From Carya illinoinensis (taxonomy: Eukaryota > Streptophyta > Magnoliopsida > Fagales > Juglandaceae), in NCBI RefSeq assembly GCF_018687715.1, contig NC_056761.1, forward strand, positions 16,382,001 to 16,446,000: 64,000 nucleotides of DNA, given 5' to 3'. Numbering within the stretch: the first letter of the stretch is position 1; each line of letters opens with the position of its first letter. This document shows positions 56,601-64,000 of this stretch, piece by piece. The translations under genes were made by a program, and so were the position numbers. A model generated the notes under the pieces. That model saw only the letters and a program-made list of their open reading frames with translations. It made no database searches and was not told where the DNA came from.

Positions 56601-57985
56601 TACCACCGGCTCTAGCTTCCCCACTTCATTACTAAGTGATGTAACCTGCTGCAATGCTCCCAAAGCAAAAACATAGTGGAGAAATTCTTCACTAACAAAA
56701 GGCAAGTCAGATTCACAAACAGCAGAATTTTTAAAATCAAGAGCATGAGATGAAGAGGTGATACAGCGCTCTAGGTGGTCAGATTGCTACAAGGAGTCTC
56801 AATGTTGTCCAACCTTGAATCAGTCTTTTTAAACCTTGCATTAGTCTCTTGAACAAAGGAAACCATGGCATCCTCAAGTGACATCTTCTTCTCGCTTGGT
56901 TGGCTATCAAATCCAAGAGGATGTTGAGGTTGCAACACATTCTTGGTATTTCCATATGACAAATTCTCATGATTTCTAAGCCCTGGATGATAGTAATTTG
57001 GCATAGGATTACCACAATAATTGTAGTTCCGATTGTTGACATATTGAACTTGTTCTTGACTCGCCTCATTGCTTGGAACTATCATGCTTGTGGATGCAAC
57101 ATATTCTGTACTTTGTGGTATCCTTTGTGTTGTCAAGGCTGAAATCTAATGAGATAGAGTAGCTACTTGAGCGGAAAGAGCTGCTATCGGCTCCAAGTCA
57201 TGAATTCCAACAACCTTCTTAGCCAAAGTCCTCTCAGTTGGCCATTGATAGTTGTTTGAGACCATTTCCTCCAAAAGTGCAGTAGCACCTTCAGCTGTCT
57301 TCGACATCAGAGTTCCACCAGAAGCAGCATCAACTATAGTTCGAGTTTGCCCATTTAACCCATTATAGAACATCTGAACTTGCAACCAATCTGGCAATCC
57401 ATGTTGTGGGCAACGTCGAACCAAGTCTTTATACCTCTCCCATGCTTCATAGAGTGACTCAAAATCATTTTGCTTGAACTAGCTAATCTCACTCCTGAGT
57501 TGGGCTGTTTTTGCAGGAGGAAAGAATTTAGCAAGAAACCTCTCAGCCATGTCCTGCCAACTAACAATGCTTCCCGGTTGTAGAGATTGTAGCCAACCTC
57601 TAGCCTTGTCCCTCAAAGAGAAAGGAAACAATCTCAGTCTAATGGTGTCTTCAGTAACACCATTGATCTTCACAGTGTCACAAATCTCCAAAAACATAGC
57701 CAAATGAATATTGGGATCATCCAGTGGCGATCCGCTGAATTGAGCCTGCTGCACCATGCTAATCAAAGCTGGTTTGAGCTCAAAGTTGTTGGCATTGATT
57801 GGCTGGCGCATTATGCTCGAGTAATTTCCATTCACAACTGGCCGCACATAGTCCTTCAAGGTGCGTGGTAGTACCTCACGATCTTCTTCAGCCATAGCTA
57901 GTATCTTATTTCTTCTTAGTGATCTAAGAGTTCTTTCAATCTCCGGATCAACAGGAATAATGTCACGAGATCTAGTACGGCGCAT
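53658..57985 (-). pseudogene. Gypsy copy B gag-pol with intact RNase H-integrase frame but deleted protease
   Basis: Gag starts MRRTRSRDIIPVDPEIERTL at 57985. TAG codons lie at 57479-57481, 57146-57148, 56046-56048 and 55746-55748; the last is shared with copy A. A deletion at about 56785, about 1,036 bases long relative to copy A (48330-49365), removes the end of gag and the protease and shifts the frame. From 55697 to 53658 a clean 679-codon frame remains: [20 protein letters not shown], RNase H ([27 protein letters not shown]), the HHCC zinc finger ([13 protein letters not shown]...CDRCQRMG), the integrase core ([28 protein letters not shown]) and a C-terminal [10 protein letters not shown] block with no chromodomain. 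Confidence 0.92.
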
Positions 57986-58088
57986 CCAATGTCAAAAACA
58001 CACCTGTAGAACAAATTAAAACAAAATTCTAAATTAAAACCAAGATTACTTTGTATCGATATTGACGAAAAGAATAAGAATAAACCAG

Positions 58089-58106
58089 TCCCCGGCAACG
58101 GCGCCA
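58089..58106 (-). promoter_or_regulatory. Primer-binding site of gypsy copy B (tRNA-Asp type)
   Basis: The sense-strand TGGCGCCGTTGCCGGGGA lies seven bases inside the 5' LTR, as in copy A. Confidence 0.85.
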
Positions 58107-58112
58107 AAAACT

Positions 58113-59434
58113 TGACCGGTGCAAAACTGCAAGTGCACAGTATCGTAGTTTTATAATAAAGTGGTAAGAAGAGTATCGTCCTCAGGGATTGGTACCTTAC
58201 TCTTGCCAAATACCAAAATTATACTAATCTCAATTTTATCTAGAGGAATCGCTAAGGTTTTTGTAGTTGCAAATAAAACTAGATCAACTCAAAGAGAAAT
58301 AAGCAAAGAAAATAAAACTGACTTTCAAAGATCAAATTCAATAGGGAAGAAAACTTCTAGGAAATCGATTTCACCATAATTCTTCACTATGCTTTTCTCA
58401 TCCAGCTAATTTAACTTAAACCTCTTTTGTCTATTAGCAAATCTCTAATTCATCCATAAGCCTCTTTCGATAGTCAATTGGAAGTGATTCTACTTTATCA
58501 AATCACACAAGAGTATGCAAATTAAATAATCAAGAACGCAATAAGACCAATGATTTAATTACTACACAGGTTCATACAAGTCTTTCGATCTCTATACTTA
58601 CCTATGCTGAAATATCCAAGATCTACCCTATGATTCCCTCTTTCGATAGCAAATCACAAGATTAATAATCATCTAATCAATGGCCAGTTAATTAGAAGCA
58701 TTAAACTCAGAATAAATCAGATAAACAAAGAGAGAATTGCATTAAATTAGCATGGACAAACAAGCATAGTTCGGAAATAGGTTACATCGTTTACCTAGAA
58801 TAAAGAAAATTTAGCTCATGCTAGAAATGGAATTCAACATAAACGATTTCACCATAATTGTTCTGAGAAGATGGGAAGAAGAAAATAAACACTGAAAAAT
58901 CCTCCTTGCAGCCTCAACTCGTCGTCAAAAGCTCAAGGGAACGATTCAACGCTTTTCTCCCGTCCGTGCTCGTGTATGAATCCAACGTACGTGCAATAAA
59001 TTGGAATTCCGTCTCCAAAACAAATGATTTGAATCCCTCTAGCTATGTTTTTCTCTCCCAAAGAGTGTTCTCCAGTCAAAACTCCCGGCTCTAGAGTGAA
59101 AAATGGCTTTTATATGGTCCCACGGCGGAAAACCTAAAATCTGTCAAAATACGATGCTCGCTCGAGCGGGGTGTCGAGCGCGCGTCAAGCGTTCGACTCT
59201 GCCTAATTTCGCTCGAGCGTCCTATCGAGCGCACATCGAGCGTTCGACTCTGCCTGATTTCGCTCGAGCAGCCAATGTCTCTGCTCGAGCGATCTTCGTT
59301 TTTCAGCAACCCGCTCGAGCTCCCTGTCGAGCGGCAGTCGAGCGTTTGAATCTGCCTGAATTCGCTCGAGCGGCCAAAAGCCTCCGCTCGAGCGAACTTG
59401 TAAAATCTGCAATATGAAATTTTGCAAGCCATCA
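58113..59434 (-). repeat. Outer (5') LTR of gypsy copy B with promoter
   Basis: This 1,322-bp LTR has TG...CA ends. A TATA box (TATAAA) lies at 59109-59114 on the sense strand, about 40 bases downstream of the array. The R-U5 part contains AACTACGATACTGTGCACTT near the LTR end. Confidence 0.93.
59156..59394 (-). repeat. CGCTCGAGCG array in the outer gypsy LTR
   Basis: Palindromes CGCTCGAGCG and half-sites TCGAGCG are spaced by GTTCGACTCTGCCTGATTT, GCCAATGTCTCTG and GGCCAAAAGCCTC. It shares long near-identical words with the copia array (for example CGACTCTGCCTGATTTCGCT) although the rest of the two LTRs is unrelated. Confidence 0.92.
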
Positions 59435-62400
59435 AGAGGATACGATCCTAAATTCTACATTCTCTGAAGATGTAGATGATGATGCATCTCCTTCCAATCA
59501 CTACATGGATGATGTCAATGAGATGTTAAATGACATTCGGCATGGGTCGTTCATGGATAATCCAGGTAGCAATGATGGAAATGCCCACAACTTTGATGCC
59601 AGGTCCACCTCTGATGCTCCAACCAACTATAATTTCAAGGAGTTGGTTGCCGACGTACGAAGGCCACTTTATCCTGGATGTGCGAAGTTCTCGAAGCTAT
59701 CATTCATCGTCAAGTTGCTTCACATCAAGAGCATAGGTGGTTGGACCGTGAAGTCCTTTGACATGGTGCTCAAGCTTCTACATGCTACATTTCCCGACGC
59801 TCATTTCCCAGATTCATATAATGATGCTCGTCGCTTAGAGCGTGGCTTGGGCTTCAGTTATAACAAGATACATGTGTGCCCAAATGATTGTGTGTTGTTT
59901 TGGAAGGAAAATGCATCGTACAATGCTTGCCCTAAATGTTTGGCATCTAGGTGGGTTGTAAGCACAAGTGAGCAACGAATGGTACCACAAAAGGTTCTTC
60001 GATACTTCCCCCTGAAGCCGCGCTTGCAGAGGCTATTTATGTCAACGAAGACTGCCTGAGCCATGAGATGGCATGTCAATGCACGTGTTGACGATCCATC
60101 ATGCATGCGACATCCAGCAGATTCAAAGGCATGGAAAGACTTTGATAACAAACATCTTGCCTTTTCCCAAGATCCTCGCAATGTTCGACTCGGTTTGGCG
60201 AGTGATGGGTTTAACCCATTCAATAACATGAGTAAGCCGTACAGTATATGGCCAGTACTACTTGTGCCTTACAACTTGCCCCCTTGGTCATGTATGAAAG
60301 ATCCATATACCATCTTGTCGTTACTAGTCCCTGGCCTTAAGTCATCAGGGAATGATATTGATGTGTTCTTGCATCCTCTTGTTAATGAGTTGAAGGAACT
60401 ATGGGAAGAGGGTATTCGGATGTTTGATGTGTACAATGGGGAAATGTTTAGCTTACATGCAGCACTACTTTGGACTATCAATGACTTCCCCGCATACGCC
60501 AATCTTTCTGGGTGGAGCACAAAGGGCAAGATGGCTTGTCCTTCATGTAGAGAAGGCACAAATTCACAGTGGTTGGTATATGGGCGAAAGCATTGCTATA
60601 TGGGGCATCGACGATGGTTGCCACCTGATCATAGTAGGAGACAGAAAAAAAATTCTTTCAATGGGTGCGAAGAGCATGGACTCCAACCATCAAGGGTCGA
60701 GGGAGAGGATTTGATAGAACAATTATGTGAGGTCTCCAATCATATCCAGTTTGGTAAAGCTAGTTCGAAGCGGAAGCGAATGCCCAATCAACTAAATTGG
60801 ACCAAAAAATCTATCTTCTTTGAGCTTCAATATTGGTTAAACTTGGCCTTGAGATATAACCTTGATGTCATGCATATTGAGAAAAACATCTGCGATAACG
60901 TTTTGGGAACATTGCTGAATATTGAAGGAAAAACTAAGGACTCTCCCAATGCCCGTAGGGATTTGGAAAATCTCGGAATAAGGAAGGAATTGCATTTACA
61001 ACATGTTGGGGACCGAGTAAGTATGAGTCTTGGTTGCTACATGTTAAATTCCTACGAACGAAGGGTTTTCTGTGATTGGGTGTCAAAAGTGAAATTTCCT
61101 GATGGATTTGCATAGAACATTATCCGTTATGTGAACGCTAGTGATGGAAAGATCAGTGGAATGAAAAGCCATCACTGTCATGTCTTCTTGCAATCACTCT
61201 TGCCGATTGTCATTGGTGGGTTTTTACGATCTGATGTACGTCAAGCCTTAATATATTTGAGCTTGTTCTTTAAAGAATTGTGTTCTCGAACTTTGAACTT
61301 ATCGGTGTTGACATCTCTTCAGGCTAATATTCCCATCATTCTCTGCAAATTAGAAATGATATTCCCTCCAGCCTTTTTTGATGTCATGGTGCACCTTGCC
61401 ATTCACTTGCCAGATGAGGCATTTCTGGCAGGACCTGTGCAATACAGGTGGACGTACCCTTTCAAAAGGTATCTAGGGAAGTTCAAGAGGTACGCTCGCA
61501 ACAGAGCTCTGCCAGAGGGCTCAATTGCTGAGGCATATGTGCATATCGAGTGCCTGACATTTTGCTCAATGTACCTCCATAATATTGAAACTAGATACAA
61601 TTGCGAGGAACGAAACATTGATGTTCGTATTGGCTCAACTGATAAGGGAAATGAGCAAAGTTTATCTGTGTTCTCACAAAAGCTTAGACCTTTGGGAACA
61701 GCAAGATCCCACAAATTATCAGACAGACTATTGGTCAATGCTCGATGCTATATACTTAATAATTGCTCGGAGATTGAGCAATACATTGAGTAAGTCAATC
61801 ATCTATTACTTAAATACAAAACAATTATCATGTGTTATATCACTTATCTCATTCATGGGGAATGATCATGTCACATATATTGACAGGGAGCACTATAAGA
61901 AGATCCAAGAAGAGGACGCTCAGAATATCAACCAAACGCACCAGAATCAATTCCCATCTTGGTTCAGATCACGAGTAAATATGAAATCGTCTGCATTGTT
62001 GTACCTACTTCATTCTCATTAAACACATATAACTAATTTAGCATATATATTCTTTGTCTGGTAGATTCGAGAGCTTCGTTTAGTTAGGCCGGATGCGGTA
62101 ACAGATGAGATATATGCCTTAGCATGTGGTCCAGATCCATGGGTCGCATCTTATGCCGGATGCATAATGAATGGTGTTCGCTTTCATACGAAAGAGAGAG
62201 AAAGGTATCGTCGCAGCCAAAACAGTGGAGTGGTCGTGCATGGCGAGCATCAGGGATCCCATGTTGACTTCTACGGTGTGTTACATGATATTTTGGAATT
62301 GCGCTACATGGGTTGGCATTCGGTATATCTCTTTCAATGCGTTTGGTATGACATTGACAACCCGAGAAGGGGGATACGTGTTAGGGACAAAATGACGGTA

Positions 62401-62880
62401 GTCAATACTGCTAGGACATGGTATAAAGATCAACCTTTCATCCTTGCCAACCAAGCAAATCAAGTCTTTTATCTCAATAATCCGATATTGGGGGGAAGTT
62501 GGCAGGTAGTCCAAAAATTGACAAGTAGGAATGTTTACAACATTCCTGCAAATACAACTGTTGATGATGGGATTGACGATGATGAAGCATCAGATGGTGA
62601 CTCAAATGATGATGGTGACAACAACACTAACAATTATCCCCCTATTCTCCAGAGTGGGTCAGCCATGGCCGAGCCATTAAATCAAGACGACTCAGACCAT
62701 TTGCCTGTTGATCCAACTTCCATATCGCGTAGAGAACCAATACCAGAAGTTGATGATGATGTATTCATTGATGATGAACTACATGACGATGACTTGGGGA
62801 TGGATGATGTAGGTGTCGATGGTAACTTTGACAGCGACGCCAAGTATGAGCTGAATGAGGAGGAGGGAGAAGATTTTTAA
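59435..62880 (+). pseudogene. TNP2-like transposase of CACTA-2, few stops, N-terminus missing
   Basis: The reading enters directly from the gypsy LTR edge (FSEDVDDDASPSNHYMDD). Blocks in order: RRPLYPGCAKFSKLSFIVKL, CVLFWKENASYNACPKC, MRHPADSKAWKDFD, GLASDGFNPFNNMSKPYS, YNLPPWSCMKDPY, GNDIDVFLHPLV, WTINDFPAYANLSGWST, LDVMHIEKNICDNVLGTL, the HHCHVFLQSLLP and FFDVMVHLAIHLPDE blocks (DUF4218-like), and YGVLHDILELRYMGWHSVYL with FQCVWYDIDN (DUF4216-like), then an aspartate-rich tail to TAA 62878-62880. Only two in-frame stops are seen (TGA near 60058, TAG near 61114). Introns with GTAAGT (61791) and GTAAAT (61975) donors bound a small exon, 61887-61974; the last exon starts near 62065. Better preserved than the CACTA-1 copy. 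Confidence 0.9.
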
Positions 62881-64000
62881 TTCCAGCCCCCGCTTGTTTT
62901 TGTGCATTCCAAGTTTTCCGATGGACTTCATCGGTGTAGTTATTGAAATCACTATATGTAACTTAATATTATTCAGATTCATAAAACAAGCTATGCCTCC
63001 TTATGTGTGATGACAATTTGGGATTGCTTTTCCATTCATTCAAGCATATAGTTAGTATCTTTTAGAGTCATAAAGTGTACTCATGCAACAACCCCAGATT
63101 TTCTTTATTTGCATTATGTGGGAGTCATTAACTCCAAATTACGACAAAATATTAGAGTAATTAGTTCACCTCTGAGAAGAAGAAGACTACTGGTTAGAGT
63201 TTCTTATAACTATATAAGGGTTTGAGTTAGGTATCATGAAACTGGCCACACAAGTTTCATGAGCAACATTAGTTTTTAACTAAGTACCAACCATGTGCAA
63301 CATCCAAGTGTTTTGCATTTAATGGGTGAAATTTCTTACAACTGCTAGCTTTTTTGTAATAATTTATAACTTGTTTTAGAAGTCTACAGCTGATACAAAA
63401 TTGGGTAAAATGTTGCTCATTTCTGAAATCTGACTTTGTGTACACATTTCAGAAAATCTGTACACAAAGTGTTCTACAAACCCCTACGTGTAATACAACC
63501 AAGTCCAGTGGCTCGAGTACTCCGGGAACAATGGAAAAGGCTCCATTTTACAGTATTGGAGGATCACTTGTTCTGGTTGAGTCCAGTTAAGCAAGAGATG
63601 TTGAGCCTTCCTGAAACATTTCAGTAGGAATGCAGTGAGTTTAGCCTCTTCTACAGCATGCAACAACCCTGGTTTTAATGCTCTGGTTTTCACTTGTGCA
63701 GGATTAGGATCACTACTGTAAACCCAAAATTCTTCATTCCTTATAATGAACCTGAGGATGAGAATGTAGGAGCTGCCCACTGAGTTATTGAAGAATGCTG
63801 GGGATGAAGAAAAGCTTAGTCCCTGGTTCCTTGAAAATCAGGATAGTAGCCATTTTTCCCTCTTCTCTCTCTCTCACTCTGGCATTTCTATTAATCAGGT
63901 GTATATTTCCTTTTTGTTCAGGAACAAGTTGGGGCATGGTTGCCATCTAGGAACTTTTCCCAGTATGTGCTGGAAAAGTTTGGTGGTGGTGTTGGGAAGC
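62881..64000 (+). other. 3' flank of CACTA-2 TNP2, unassigned, possible unknown exon at the end
   Basis: No TNPA-like gene was recognised. At 63922-64000, after the strong acceptor-like TTTTTGTTCAG, an open frame reads EQVGAWLPSRNFSQYVLEKF and continues past the window edge. It could be an exon of an unknown gene. Imperfect repeats of TGTGTACACATTTCAGAAAA occur near 63440-63470. Confidence 0.3.

Larger units (their letters stand above)
50694..59434 (-). mobile_element. Gypsy copy B: Athila-like LTR retrotransposon, both LTRs present
   Basis: 5' LTR 58113-59434, internal region 52004-58112, 3' LTR 50694-52003. Primer site, gag, reverse transcriptase, RNase H, integrase and polypurine tract are in the expected gypsy order. 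The right flank is the CACTA-2 TNP2 gene. The left flank is not the same gene but the internal region of copy A, so there is no target duplication. The coding region has stops and a deletion covering protease. Confidence 0.93.
43482..64000 (+). mobile_element. CACTA-2 transposon, left end present, right end not seen
   Basis: CACTACAACAAATTGAAG at 43482 is a standard CACTA left terminus. Subterminal words related to TCCCACGAGA / TCTCATGG follow to about 43760. A TNP2 gene on the same strand resumes at 59435 right after the gypsy LTR. Assigning both to one element is inference: the N-terminal transposase exons expected between them were not found, and the gypsy block between them is rearranged. 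The right terminus should lie beyond 64000 or is lost. Confidence 0.55.

Overview
This window is repeat-dominated plant nuclear DNA, almost certainly from a dicot and probably from a woody species. The evidence is Ty1-copia and Ty3-gypsy elements with plant-type primer sites, CACTA transposons with TNP2/TNPA genes, plant LINE and SINE copies, hAT-type miniature elements, and one intron-containing remnant of a plant Era-like GTPase gene. I see no complete, undamaged host gene. The species cannot be named from the sequence.

Layout. 1-12561 is the right part of a CACTA element (CACTA-1) with a broken TNP2 transposase, a broken TNPA-like gene and an extra minus-strand gene remnant; its TNP2 acidic tail is split by a 5.0-kb copia element (4903-9939, minus strand, 525-bp LTRs). 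12562-27120 holds small elements and LTR debris: a 24-bp tandem repeat, a MITE pair, two well-bounded hAT-like elements (17466-18604 and 21099-21916), long LTR-like sequence and a Tat-like LTR with primer site. 27530-31520 is a nest of plus-strand LINE fragments, followed by a tRNA-derived SINE (31536-31781). 33438-38900 is a minus-strand LINE whose endonuclease domain is split by a 1,090-bp solo LTR (37394-38483). 39111-43054 holds a MITE, a second SINE of the same family, the Era-like remnant (39997-42352) and a 337-bp tandem duplication. From 43482 a second CACTA element (CACTA-2) begins inside an LTR fragment; its TNP2 gene resumes at 59435. Between them lie two Athila-like gypsy bodies sharing a central LTR (46855-59434).

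Main observation. Three LTR families that are otherwise unrelated (the copia LTR, the gypsy LTR and the solo LTR inside the LINE) carry the same CpG-dense array built on the 10-bp palindrome CGCTCGAGCG, with the same spacer words (for example TCTGCCTGA). In all three it lies in the same orientation and ends about 30-50 bp upstream of the TATA box. It looks like a promoter-proximal U3 module shared, exchanged or repeatedly captured across retrotransposon superfamilies.

Decay. Most of the recognisable nonsense codons in the copia and gypsy genes are CAG-to-TAG (or the complementary TGG-to-TAG), the expected trace of deamination at CHG-methylated cytosines. Every autonomous element here appears inactive. 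Positions, differences and translations were read by eye.
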